NCBI GenBank assembly: GCA_030447545.1
Contig: JAUJOV010000001.1
Location: forward strand, 229,642 to 293,641
From: Sphingomicrobium sp.
GTDB taxonomy: Bacteria; Pseudomonadota; Alphaproteobacteria; Sphingomonadales; Sphingomonadaceae
DNA: 64,000 bases
Reading direction: 5' to 3'
Below are positions 1-11,282 of the stretch, in pieces. The notes under the pieces were generated by a model that saw only the letters and a list, made by a program, of their open reading frames with translations, was not told the origin of the DNA and searched no databases. The position numbers were made by a program, and so were the translations under genes. Position 1 is the first letter of the stretch; each line of letters starts with the position of its first letter.

Positions 1-13
1 TGCGCTTATCTAG

Positions 14-505
14 TTATCGCGCCGCGGTTTTGCCAGCGCAGGCGGCGGCGGCGGCGTCGATCGCGGTCGGCGCCCCGTCGAGCAGATAGCGGTCGGCCAT
101 TCGCCGCCCCGAGGCATCGCGCGACTCGATCCGCATTCCGCCGGCGGCCCGTGCGGCGGCGATGATCGCCAGGTCCTGCGCGGGCGCGCGGCTCCACACC
201 CAGCGACCTTGGGCAACGAGCAGGAACGGCCGAGTGCCGACGGTGAGGATGACGGTGGATCCGGCACGCGGCGGCGAGCTCAGCTCGGCGAAGAACTGGC
301 CGCGGCGGGGACCTGCGGCGTCGAACGCGAAGCCCGCGCGCGCCTGGGGCTTGCCCCTGGGTGCGACGCGCAGCGCTCGGCTCGCCGCTTCGCAGCTCCC
401 GCCGCGGTCGAGCGCCGCCCACTGGCCGCCCGCGAACAGCAGCCGCTGCGCGTCGGCGCTTGCCGGTGCGACGAGTGCAGCCGCGAGAAGAGCCCAGCGC
501 ATCAC
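14..505 (-). CDS. Hypothetical secreted protein
   Basis: A 163-residue protein. The N-terminus (MMRWALLAAALVAPASADA) is a clear signal peptide, so export to the periplasm is inferred. The mature part has two cysteines far apart (near residues 38 and 156) that could form a disulfide. The layout resembles small invasion-associated-locus-B-like periplasmic proteins, but I cannot confirm the family. It lies 16 bases downstream of yggS on the same strand, so the two are probably co-transcribed. Confidence 0.6.
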   Translation of the reverse strand: MMRWALLAAALVAPASADAQRLLFAGGQWAALDRGGSCEAASRALRVAPRGKPQARAGFAFDAAGPRRGQFFAELSSPPRAGSTVILTVGTRPFLLVAQGRWVWSRAPAQDLAIIAAARAAGGMRIESRDASGRRMADRYLLDGAPTAIDAAAAACAGKTAAR

Positions 506-521
506 TTCAGCCTAGCCTGCC

Positions 522-1178
522 TCAGTCCTCGAACAAGGCGGTTCCGACGCGCACCGCGGTCGCGCCCAGCATGACCGCCGATCGGAAGTCGCTCGACATG
601 CCCATGCTCAGGCCCTCGACGCCGTGTTCGCGCGCGATCTTGGCGAGGAGCGCGAAGAAGGGCGCGGGTTCGAGGCCGAGCGGCGGGATGGCCATCAGGC
701 CGGCGAGCGGCAGGGGGGAAGCGCGCACCGCCTCGACCAGCGCGCCGACCTCGCCAAGCGCGCAGCCGCCCTTCTGCTCCTCCTCGCCAATGTTCACCTG
801 CACGTACACTGCGGGGAAGCGGCCCGCCTTGTCCGCCTCCCTGACCAGCGCCTCGATCAGCGACGTCCGGTCGAGCGAATGAATGACGTCGAACAGCCGC
901 ACCGCCTCGCCCGCCTTGTTCGACTGCAGGCGCCCGATCCAGTGCAGGCGAATGGCCTGGTGCCGAGCAAGGATCGCCGGCCATTTGCCCAGCGCCTCCT
1001 GAACCCGGCTCTCCCCGAAATCGCGCTGCCCGGCCGCGATCAGCGCCTCCATGTCTTCCGCGCTGCGCGTCTTGCTGACGGCAATCAGCTCGATGTGGCC
1101 GGGGTCGCGCCGCGCGAGCCGCGCCGCTGCGGCGATCTCGTCCAGAATCTTCTGCCGGCGCTCGGCGGCACTGCTCAT
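522..1178 (-). CDS. yggS: YggS family pyridoxal-phosphate homeostasis protein
   Basis: A 218-residue single-domain TIM-barrel protein of the YggS/PROSC family, which binds pyridoxal 5'-phosphate and buffers the vitamin B6 pool without a known catalytic reaction. The PLP lysine lies in AVSKTRSAEDM (about residue 35). Further family signatures are FGESRVQEA, HWIGRLQSNK and, near the C-terminus, LSMGMSSDF and VRVGTALF. Length is normal. The start codon is 22 bases from the divergent ThiE-like gene, so the two share a very short promoter region. Confidence 0.95.
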   Translation of the reverse strand: MSSAAERRQKILDEIAAAARLARRDPGHIELIAVSKTRSAEDMEALIAAGQRDFGESRVQEALGKWPAILARHQAIRLHWIGRLQSNKAGEAVRLFDVIHSLDRTSLIEALVREADKAGRFPAVYVQVNIGEEEQKGGCALGEVGALVEAVRASPLPLAGLMAIPPLGLEPAPFFALLAKIAREHGVEGLSMGMSSDFRSAVMLGATAVRVGTALFED

Positions 1179-1200
1179 TGCGCTGCGCTATAGCGAAGCC

Positions 1201-1662
1201 ATGCAGCGCCGCCAGAACCTGCCGAGCGAGTGGCTTCTTACCGACGAGCGAATGGGCGACGAGCTGTGGCCGGCGCTCCGGCGGCTGCCGCGCGGCAGCG
1301 GCGTCGTCGTGCGACACCAGGGCGTGCCGAACCGGAGCGAGCTTGTCAGGCGCGTCCGGGCAATTGCGCGCGCCCGCGGACTGCTGGTGCTCGACGAGGC
1401 GGAGGGCGAGGTCGAGCGCGTCCACAATGTGGCCGAGCTCCGCCGCGCGCTTAGCCGCAACGTGACGCTGATCTTTGTCTCGTCGCTTTACCCGAGCCAA
1501 TCGCATCCTGGTCGGGACCCGCTGCCGCGGATGCGGGCAGCGACGTTGGCGCGGCTCGCGAAGCGACGAGTGTTCGCCCTCGGAGGGATGGATGCAGAGC
1601 GCTTCCGCTCAGTTCAGCGGCTCGGCTTTGTTGGATGGGGAGCGATCGACGCCTGGCTGTAG
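1201..1662 (+). CDS. Thiamine phosphate synthase-like (ThiE/TenI) protein
   Basis: A 153-residue protein starting at ATG 1201. It opens with WLLTDERMGDELWPAL, has a central strand VVVRH, and ends with ALGGMDAERF and GFVGWGAIDAWL, which match the thiamine-phosphate-synthase barrel core and its C-terminal phosphate-binding ALGG loop. It is shorter than classical ThiE (about 210 residues), as for small sphingomonad ThiE-like proteins, so real ThiE activity is uncertain. It is transcribed divergently from yggS. Confidence 0.7.
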   Translation: MQRRQNLPSEWLLTDERMGDELWPALRRLPRGSGVVVRHQGVPNRSELVRRVRAIARARGLLVLDEAEGEVERVHNVAELRRALSRNVTLIFVSSLYPSQSHPGRDPLPRMRAATLARLAKRRVFALGGMDAERFRSVQRLGFVGWGAIDAWL

Positions 1663-1728
1663 CGGCCGTGACGCGACTGAATCGCGTGACGTCGGACGGG
1701 CCCAGCTCCGCTGACCCGCCGGCCGGCC

Positions 1729-2440
1729 TTAGAACTTGAAGGCGGTGCCGACGTAGACCGCCTTGCTGTCGCTGCGGTTGTCGTTGACCACGACGTTGCG
1801 GTCGCGCTCGATATTGTAGCGCACGCCGCCGGTGACGGCGATCCGGCGAGTGAGGTTGAACGCTCCGCCGACGTCGACCGAAACATTCTCGCGATCCCGG
1901 ATGGCCGGAGCCCGGTCCCGGTTGCGTTCGGCGCCGAGTGCGACGCGGCCGGTGAAGCGCTTGAGCGAATAGCTGACGCCCACCACCGCAGCTTCGCTCT
2001 TGCCGATCGCCGGATCGCGCGATTCGGTCTTCGCGACATCGCCGGAGACGGCGAAGCGCCGCCAGCCGACGGCCGCACCCAGATTGTAGCTGGCCGGCGT
2101 AAGCGCGGTGACCGGCGAGGCCGACGTGACGCCGGCTTCGGCGACGCGGGTGCGCACGGGCGCGTCCGGCCGGGCGCGGATCGCAACCCGCAACTGGGAG
2201 GACGGCTCTTGGCTGCAGCGGGAGAACCTGGAAGCCGGCGAGCGACAGGCCGCGGCCGCGCTGAACGAGGCGAGCTTGGGATCGGCGCCGGCCGGAGTGA
2301 AGGTCGAGGTCGGGTCGAAGCTTACCGAAACCGCGGAGCCCTGCGCTTTCGCCGGCCGCGAACGCAGGAGTCAGCAACAGCCCCGCCGCGGAAATCGCGG
2401 CGAGCAGCTTTGCGCTCCTTGAACGGCCGACACTGGGCAA
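1729..2440 (-). pseudogene. Exported barrel-like protein, several frameshifts
   Basis: Pieces of one protein are spread over three frames. A likely TTG start at 2440, behind an AGGGAG ribosome site, gives a signal peptide ending LLLTPAFA. The next segments (SFDPTSTFTPAGADPKLASF, RGLSLAGFQ, SPAAAKSRP, then RVAIRARPDAPVRTRV to the end) need about four 1-2-base corrections between 2360 and 2190. The intact last 150 residues alternate like beta-strands and end in phenylalanine (YVGTAFKF), typical of outer-membrane barrels. Function unknown. Sequence error is more likely than decay. Confidence 0.6.
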
Positions 2441-2647
2441 GGCACACTCCCTGTTACGAGTCCGATATAGTCCGGGCAGGCCGAAGGTTCCATGAGACGA
2501 ATCGTTTCCCTCCCGGCCTGTTGCAGGGGCAACACAGAATCCCGAGTCGCGGGGCAAAATCCGCGGCTTCCAGCCTTCTTGCGGCTGAACCGCCAGCTTC
2601 TATAACGCGCTTGTCCACGCCCGTTCGCGATTAGCCAAGGATTGCCG

Positions 2648-3082
2648 ATGCCCCGCCTCAAACCCGCCGCCGCTGCGCTCCTCGTCCTGGCCGTCGTTGC
2701 GTCCGGATGCAGCCGCAACCGCGTCGCTCCGGTCCAGCTCGCGCCCGCGCGAATGACCGCGATCGGCGTCAACGCCTATCTGTGGCGCGCGGCGCTCGAC
2801 ACCGTCTCCTTCGCACCCTTGCTTCAGGCGGACGCGAACAGCGGAGTGATCATCACCGACTGGTACGCCAACCCGCAGTCGCCGACCGAGCGGGTCAAGC
2901 TGACGGTCACCATTCTCGACCAGGAGCTTCGCGCCGACGCGCTTCGCGTCGCGGCGTCGCGGCAGGTCAACCAGAACGGCGCCTGGGTGAGCGCTCCGGT
3001 TTCGGCCGCGACCGTCCAGAAGCTCGAGGACATCATCCTTACGCGAGCCCGCGACCTGCGCCGGACCACCGTCAGCGGATAA
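2648..3082 (+). CDS. DUF3576 domain-containing lipoprotein
   Basis: A 144-residue protein starting at ATG 2648 (an upstream TTG at 2642 is less likely). The N-terminus is a lipoprotein signal peptide with lipobox VASGC, so the mature protein is anchored by its cysteine. The rest (VNAYLWRAALDTVSFAPL, VIITDWYANP, RVKLTVTILDQELR) matches the DUF3576 envelope family of alphaproteobacteria, whose role is unknown. It ends 9 bases before leuS and heads the leuS-lptE-holA operon, an arrangement common in this group. Confidence 0.88.
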   Translation: MPRLKPAAAALLVLAVVASGCSRNRVAPVQLAPARMTAIGVNAYLWRAALDTVSFAPLLQADANSGVIITDWYANPQSPTERVKLTVTILDQELRADALRVAASRQVNQNGAWVSAPVSAATVQKLEDIILTRARDLRRTTVSG

Positions 3083-3091
3083 GGCCGAGCG

Positions 3092-5608
<2,517 letters not shown>

Positions 5609-5612
<4 letters not shown>

Positions 5613-6106
5613 AGCGCATCCTGATCCTCGCCGCCGCCTTGCTTTTGCCCGCCTGCGCGTTGCGGCCGCTCTATGCGGGCGGCTCGGGCGGGCAGGTCGC
5701 GACCACCTTGTCCGCGGTCGCCGTCACTCCGATGCCGGGTCGCGTCGGATGGCTGATGTACAACGGGCTCAAGGACCGCCTCGGGGACACGGGCACTGCC
5801 CAGCCGCGCTACCGGCTCGACGTCGAGCTCGACGACGACATCGTCGGCCTGGGCATCCGCGGCGACCGAGCGGTGACTCGCCAGCGGCGCTCGATCCGCG
5901 CCCGCTATCGCCTGACCGAGCTCGCCAGCGGCCAGGTGGTGCTCGACGCGACTGCCGGATCGGACGCGGGCATCGACGTCGTGAGCTCCGAATACGCGAC
6001 CGTCGCGGCCGAGCAGACCGCGGCCGAGCGGCTGTCCGAAGTCGTCGCCGACCAGATCGTCGCGCGCCTCGCTTTGTTCGCAGCCCGGACGCAGCCGGCC
6101 CAGTGA
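5609..6106 (+). CDS. lptE: LPS-assembly lipoprotein LptE
   Basis: A 165-residue lipoprotein with signal peptide and lipobox LLPAC. It matches alphaproteobacterial LptE: LRPLYAGG after the cysteine, [13 protein letters not shown], and [13 protein letters not shown]. LptE plugs the LptD barrel at the outer membrane and helps insert lipopolysaccharide. The start ATG overlaps the leuS stop (ATGA), and the stop overlaps the holA start (GTGA), so translation is coupled. The order leuS-lptE-holA is conserved in proteobacteria and supports the call. Confidence 0.92.
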
Positions 6107-7122
6107 AAGCCGCCAGGGGCAGCATCGGCCGATCGGTCGACCAGCCCGACCGCAAGATCCGCTTCTACTTGTTCCACGGGCCCGACGAAGCGCAGTCGAG
6201 CGCGCTCGGCGATCGGCTGGTCTGCGCGCTTCAGGCTGCCAGGCACCCGGTCGCATCCGGCGCCTTGCGCGGCGATCCGGCCCTGCTCGCCGACGAGGCG
6301 GGAGCGATCGACATGTTCGGCGGCGCTCGGGTGATCTGGATTCAGCCGGCTGGCGAGGAAATCGCGGCCGCGCTCGACGCCTTGCTCGACGCGCCAGCGT
6401 GCGAGAGCCCGGTCGTCGCGATCGCCGGCCGCTTGGCCAAGGGCTCTGCCTTGCTCAAGAGGGCGGAAAGCCATCCGCTGGCGCTTGTGCACGTGTCCTA
6501 TGAGCTCGACGCCCGCGACGCCGAGCGGCTGGTGATCGAGCTTGCCCGCGCCGAGGGCCTGCGCGTCGAGCCCGACGTTGCGGCGCGCCTGGCCGAAGCC
6601 TGCCTTAACGACCGCAGGATGATTGTTCAGGAGCTTGCCAAGCTCGCGCTCTACCTCGGTGCGTCGCCCGCGCGCCCGGGCCAGCTGACTCACGACGCCC
6701 TCGATGCGGTGGGCGCGGACATGGGCGGGGATTTCCTCAGTATCGCCGACCTTGCACTCGCCGGCGACGTGAGGACGCTCGGCGACGAGCTTGCGCGCCT
6801 TCCGCCGGGCGGCCGCGAGGCGATCCCGGTGATCCGCTCGCTCCAGCGGCGGCTTTTGATGCTCGCCCCGATGCGCGCTCGCGTCGAGAGTGGCGGGGGC
6901 CCCCAAACCGTCATGACGTCACTGGGCAAGTCCTTGTTCTTCAAGGACAAACCACTGGTCGAAAAGCTGATCGGCCGCTGGGACTCAGCCGGGCTGGCGC
7001 GCGTCGCGGAGCGGGCCGGAGCGCTCGAGCGGCGGCTGATGCAACCGGACTCGCCGCCGGCCGGGGAAGCGCTGGGCGAGGAGCTGATCGCCATCGCACG
7101 CCAGGCCGGACGGCGGCGTTAG
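6103..7122 (+). CDS. holA: DNA polymerase III subunit delta
   Basis: A 339-residue protein starting at GTG 6103, which overlaps the lptE stop. HolA is the delta subunit of the clamp loader and opens the beta sliding clamp. Family features are YLFHGPDEAQ at the N-terminus, MFGGARVIWIQPAG, the central YELDARDAERLVIELARAEG, LNDRRMIVQELAKLALYLG, and a C-terminal helical domain with VIRSLQRRLLML. It is the last gene of the DUF3576-leuS-lptE-holA operon and converges on parB across 76 bases with no obvious terminator. Confidence 0.93.
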   Translation: MKAARGSIGRSVDQPDRKIRFYLFHGPDEAQSSALGDRLVCALQAARHPVASGALRGDPALLADEAGAIDMFGGARVIWIQPAGEEIAAALDALLDAPACESPVVAIAGRLAKGSALLKRAESHPLALVHVSYELDARDAERLVIELARAEGLRVEPDVAARLAEACLNDRRMIVQELAKLALYLGASPARPGQLTHDALDAVGADMGGDFLSIADLALAGDVRTLGDELARLPPGGREAIPVIRSLQRRLLMLAPMRARVESGGGPQTVMTSLGKSLFFKDKPLVEKLIGRWDSAGLARVAERAGALERRLMQPDSPPAGEALGEELIAIARQAGRRR

Positions 7123-7198
7123 CCGGTGTATTGCCGTGCTCTTGCGCAGGCGGGAAGCCTAGACCAGCGAAGCCGTTGAACCGCTACGCGCGAGTGGG

Positions 7199-8085
<887 letters not shown>

Positions 8086-8089
<4 letters not shown>

Positions 8090-8865
8090 GCCACCCGCGC
8101 CGGCGCGGCAGCCGCCGCGATGAGCTCGCGCGAGGCTGATGGGCCTCGGACCCCCGGGCACCTGAGGTCGTAGATCGGCGCAGGGAGCCCGTGGCTGGGC
8201 GCTTCCGACGGCGCACGTTGCGCGGGACGACCGTGTCGAACACGGTCTTGCCGAGGCCAGGCACGCACATCTTCGGCGACCTGCTGCGGGGTTTGTTGCG
8301 GCGGTCGAACATGGTCAGCGCAATCCCAGGATCTGGAGCTCGGGGTTGAACGCCTGCCGGATCCGCTCGACGGTCTGGAGCAGCTGGCTAAGGTCCTCGA
8401 GCGCGAAGAACTCGCTCTGCAGCGGCACCAGGAGGTGACGAGCTGCGACCAGGGCATTGACCGTGAGCAGGCCGAGCGAGGGCGAACAGTCGATCAGGCA
8501 GATGTCCCAGCGGGCCGGCGGCGCCGGTCGAGTGCGCGCTCGAGGCGGCGGGCGCGGTCGGCAAGGGCAACCAGCTCGACCTCTGCGCCCGACAAATCCG
8601 CATCACTGCCGGCAGCTCGAGCCGCGGGACCCGCGTGGCGACTGCGCTGTCGATCAGCCGCGCACTGCCGATCAGCACGTCGCCCAAGCTCGACGCTCTT
8701 GCTGCGAATGACCGACGCCGGGCCGGTCGAGGCATTGCCCCTGCGGATCGAGGTCGATCAGCAGCACCTTCCAGCCGATCACCAGCGAGAGCGGTTGAAA
8801 GGTTGATGGCAGTCGTCGTCTTGCCGACTCCGCCCCTTCTGGTTCGCGACGGCGACCGTGATCAT
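8086..8865 (-). pseudogene. parA: Chromosome partitioning ATPase ParA, multiple frameshifts
   Basis: ParA is a Walker-type ATPase that moves ParB-parS complexes over the nucleoid. The start ATG at 8865 overlaps the rsmG stop. It reads MITVAVANQKG and then breaks. The run of four C at 8833-8836 (plus strand) has one base too many, and correcting it restores GGVGKTTTAINLS (deviant Walker A). Later pieces WKVLLIDLDPQG, DVLIGSARLIDSAVATRVPR, WDICLIDCSPSLGLL, VPLQSEFFALEGLSQLLQTV and LPALIYDLRCPGSEAY-like C-terminal residues are all recognisable in different frames. Corrected length is about 258 residues, normal for the family. Confidence 0.9.
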
Positions 8866-9475
8866 CTGCGCCTGGTCCCCACCCTCGTCAGCACGACAAT
8901 CCGAAGATCCGGATCCGTGCGCGCTTGGTTCCACCCGTGCGTCACAGTGCCAGCTTCGCTGCGCTTCTGCCAGTTCGGATTGTGCCCCGCCCTTCGGGGC
9001 ACCCCGGACGGCGTTTTTGTGGACAGATGGTGGGATATTTCGAGGAATTTCCCGAGCGAGGACACCGCGCGGCCGGTGATCACGTCGAATTTTCCGCTCG
9101 CACGCTCGGCCTTCGCCTGAACGACCGTGACCCGCTCGCCAAGCTGGAGGGCCGAGGCGGTCTGCCTAAGGAACTCGGCGCGGAGGCGGCGCGGCTCGAC
9201 CAGGGCGACGGGCCCCTCGACGAGGCAGGCGACGACGATGCCGGGCAAGCCGGCGCCCGAGCCGATATCGATCCACAACGCGCCCGGGCGAGGCTCGAAG
9301 CGACCAGCTGGGCCGGAGTCGAGGATGTGACGGTCCCCACGGTTTCGAGCGTGGAGGCGGAGACGGATTCTGTTCGCGCGCGGCGCTGGTCAGGAGGCGC
9401 AACGTAGGCATCGAGCCGCTCGAATGTTTCACGTGAAACAGGACGGCCGGCAGCTTCGGCCAGCGCCTCGATCAT
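8862..9475 (-). pseudogene. rsmG: 16S rRNA (guanine-527-N7)-methyltransferase RsmG, frameshifted
   Basis: RsmG (GidB) methylates G527 of 16S rRNA using S-adenosylmethionine. The start ATG at 9475 overlaps the mnmG stop and gives MIEALAEAAGRPVSRETFERL. Frame shifts follow: LLTSAAREQN and SASTLETV lie in different frames before the clean stretch WIDIGSGAGLPGIVVACL (SAM-binding motif I), VEPRRLRAEFLRQ and FDVITGRAVSSLGKFLEI. A further shift near 9005 scrambles part of the C-terminus. The VSRETF segment is encoded by a parS site, as is common in this family. Confidence 0.9.
9425..9440. promoter_or_regulatory. parS site 1 (ParB-binding), inside rsmG
   Basis: TGTTTCACGTGAAACA, a perfect 16-bp palindrome identical to the widely conserved bacterial parS consensus. 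It lies within the 5' end of rsmG, where it encodes VSRET. It is about 1.3 kb from parB and 7 kb from the proposed origin, the expected distance for an origin-proximal centromere. Confidence 0.95.
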
Positions 9476-11148
9476 GCGGCCTTGCGGCAGGCGGCGACAT
9501 AGAGCGCCGACAGCGCCGCCGGAGTGACCCCGCGGACTCGCGATGCCTGGTCGAGCGTCTCGGGCCGCGCGGCTTCGAGCCGCTCGGCCATTTCGGTCGA
9601 CAGACCGGCAATGGCGGCAAAGTCGAGCTCGGCAGGGATTGCCACGCGCGAATCGCGTTGGACCGCGTCCCACTCGCGCTGCTGGCGCTCGAGATAGGGC
9701 GCGTAGAGGGCGTCGGCGCGGCCCTCCTCGGTCTCGGCCCAGGCGGAGCTTGCGCGCAGAGCGAAATGCGCCTCGATCGCTGAGCGGCGGCGACCCGAGA
9801 GGCAGCCCGCCGCAAGCGCGGCTTGCCCGAGGCGGCTGACGGCGTTGTCCGCGCGCAGCGACAGCCGGTACTCGGCGCGCGCGGTCATCATCCGGTAGGG
9901 CTCGCTGACGCCCTGCAGAGTGAGGTCGTCGATCATCACGCCGATGTAGCTGGTGCGGCGGTCGAAGCGGACGGGCTCGAGCTCGAGCGCATGCGCGGCG
10001 GCGTTGAGGCCCGCGGCCATGCCCTGGGCTGCCGCCTCCTCATAGCCGGTGGTGCCGTTGATCTGGCCGGCAAGGAACAGGCCGGCGAGGTCGCGGGTCT
10101 CGAGCGTCGAGCCGAGCCGCCGCGGATCGACGAACTCATACTCGACCGCGTAGCCGGGCCGCGCGATCTCGACGCGTGCGAGCCCCTCGATGCTGCGCAC
10201 GAAGTCGAGCTGGATCTCGGCCGGGAGTGAGGTCGAGATGCCGTTCGGGTAGACGAGCTGGTCGGCCAGGCCCTCCGGCTCGAGGAAGATCTGGTGGCTG
10301 TCCCGGTCGGCGAAGCGCTTCACCTTGTCCTCGATCGACGGGCAATAGCGCGGGCCCCTGCCCTCGATCGCCCCGGCGAACAAGGGCGAGCGCGAAAAGG
10401 CCGAGCGGATGATGTCGTGGGTGCGTTCGTTCGTCCGCGCGATCGCGCAGGCGAGCTGCGGCCGGCGCACGCGATCGTCGAGCGCCGACATGGTCCACGC
10501 GGTCGAGTCGCTCGGCTGCTCCTCGAGCCGCGCCCAGTCGATCGTGCGCCCGTCGAGCCGCGGCGGAGTGCCGGTCTTCAGCCGTCCCTGCGCAAGGCCG
10601 ATCTCGCGAATTTGGCTGCCGAGCGGCACCGACGCCCGCTCGCCGCGGCGGCCGCCCGCGCGCACCTCTTCGCCCACGAAGATGCGGGCGTCGAGGAACG
10701 TGCCAGTGGCAATCACGAGGGCTCGGCAAGGGAGGAGCCCGACGCTCGTCTCGACTCCGGCGATCCGGCCTGCGTCGACACGCATCGCCAGCGCGTCGCC
10801 AGTGACCAACTCGACGCCGCTCTCGTCCACCAAATGCGCCATCGCCTGGCGGTAGAGCGCACGATCGGCCTGGATGCGGGGGCCTTGCACCGCGGGGCCC
10901 TTGCTTCGGTTGAGCATCCGGCGGTGGATCGCGGCACGGTCGGCGGCGCGGGCCATCAGCCCGTCGAACACGTCAAGCTCGCGCACGAGATGGCCCTTGC
11001 CGACCCCGCCGATCGACGGATTGCAGCTCATCTGCCCGACGTCCTCGGCGCGAAAGGTGACGAGCCCGACGCGCGCACCGCGGCGGGCGGCCGCGGCGGC
11101 CGCTTCGCAGCCGGCATGGCCGGCGCCGATCACCAGGACGTCGTACAT
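9472..11148 (-). CDS. mnmG: tRNA uridine-5-carboxymethylaminomethyl synthesis enzyme MnmG
   Basis: A 558-residue FAD-dependent partner of MnmE that modifies wobble uridine 34 of certain tRNAs. The N-terminal dinucleotide-binding motif is VIGAGHAGCEAA. Other signatures are GQMSCNPSIGGVGKGHLVRE, LKTGTPPRLDGRT, QIFLEPEG, PNGISTSLP, LAGQINGTTGYEEAAAQG and AEYRLSLRADNA. The protein is about 60 residues shorter than E. coli MnmG, and the loss falls in the C-terminal helical part, so check that region for error. It is the second gene of mnmE-mnmG-rsmG-parA-parB; its stop overlaps rsmG. Confidence 0.95.
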   Translation of the reverse strand: MYDVLVIGAGHAGCEAAAAAARRGARVGLVTFRAEDVGQMSCNPSIGGVGKGHLVRELDVFDGLMARAADRAAIHRRMLNRSKGPAVQGPRIQADRALYRQAMAHLVDESGVELVTGDALAMRVDAGRIAGVETSVGLLPCRALVIATGTFLDARIFVGEEVRAGGRRGERASVPLGSQIREIGLAQGRLKTGTPPRLDGRTIDWARLEEQPSDSTAWTMSALDDRVRRPQLACAIARTNERTHDIIRSAFSRSPLFAGAIEGRGPRYCPSIEDKVKRFADRDSHQIFLEPEGLADQLVYPNGISTSLPAEIQLDFVRSIEGLARVEIARPGYAVEYEFVDPRRLGSTLETRDLAGLFLAGQINGTTGYEEAAAQGMAAGLNAAAHALELEPVRFDRRTSYIGVMIDDLTLQGVSEPYRMMTARAEYRLSLRADNAVSRLGQAALAAGCLSGRRRSAIEAHFALRASSAWAETEEGRADALYAPYLERQQREWDAVQRDSRVAIPAELDFAAIAGLSTEMAERLEAARPETLDQASRVRGVTPAALSALYVAACRKAA

Positions 11149-11172
11149 GCGCGGGGCTTAGTAGATGAGCTC

Positions 11173-11264
11173 CGTCATTGCGACCCCGGCGCATGCCGGG
11201 AGAAGCAATCCAGAGCACCGTTTAGCAGATCGTTTCGGCGCTAGCCCTCCTCGCAATGGCGACG
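11173..11264. repeat. REP-like palindromic intergenic element
   Basis: Ends are complementary: CGTCATTGCGA at 11173-11183 pairs imperfectly with TCGCAATGGCGACG at 11251-11264. Just inside the left end is a perfect hairpin, CCCGGC-GCAT-GCCGGG, at 11185-11200. Elements with CGTCATTGCGA and GAAGCAATCC are common dispersed intergenic repeats in alphaproteobacteria. It lies between mnmE and mnmG, directly beside the second parS. Confidence 0.6.
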
Positions 11265-11266
11265 CC

Positions 11267-11282
11267 TGTTTCACGTGAAACA
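11267..11282. promoter_or_regulatory. parS site 2 (ParB-binding), at mnmE stop
   Basis: A second perfect copy of TGTTTCACGTGAAACA. It starts on the base after the mnmE stop codon and lies 1.8 kb from the first copy. Two clustered parS sites let ParB spread over the mnmE-parB segment. Confidence 0.95.

Noticed and set aside
8833..8836. Programmed frameshift in parA
   Set aside because: The break lies inside the Walker A motif and many other indels follow; the CCCC run with one base too many is better explained by error.
9424..9783. Plus-strand open frame starting MFHVKQ at the parS site
   Set aside because: This is the well-known shadow reading of parS opposite rsmG and mnmG.
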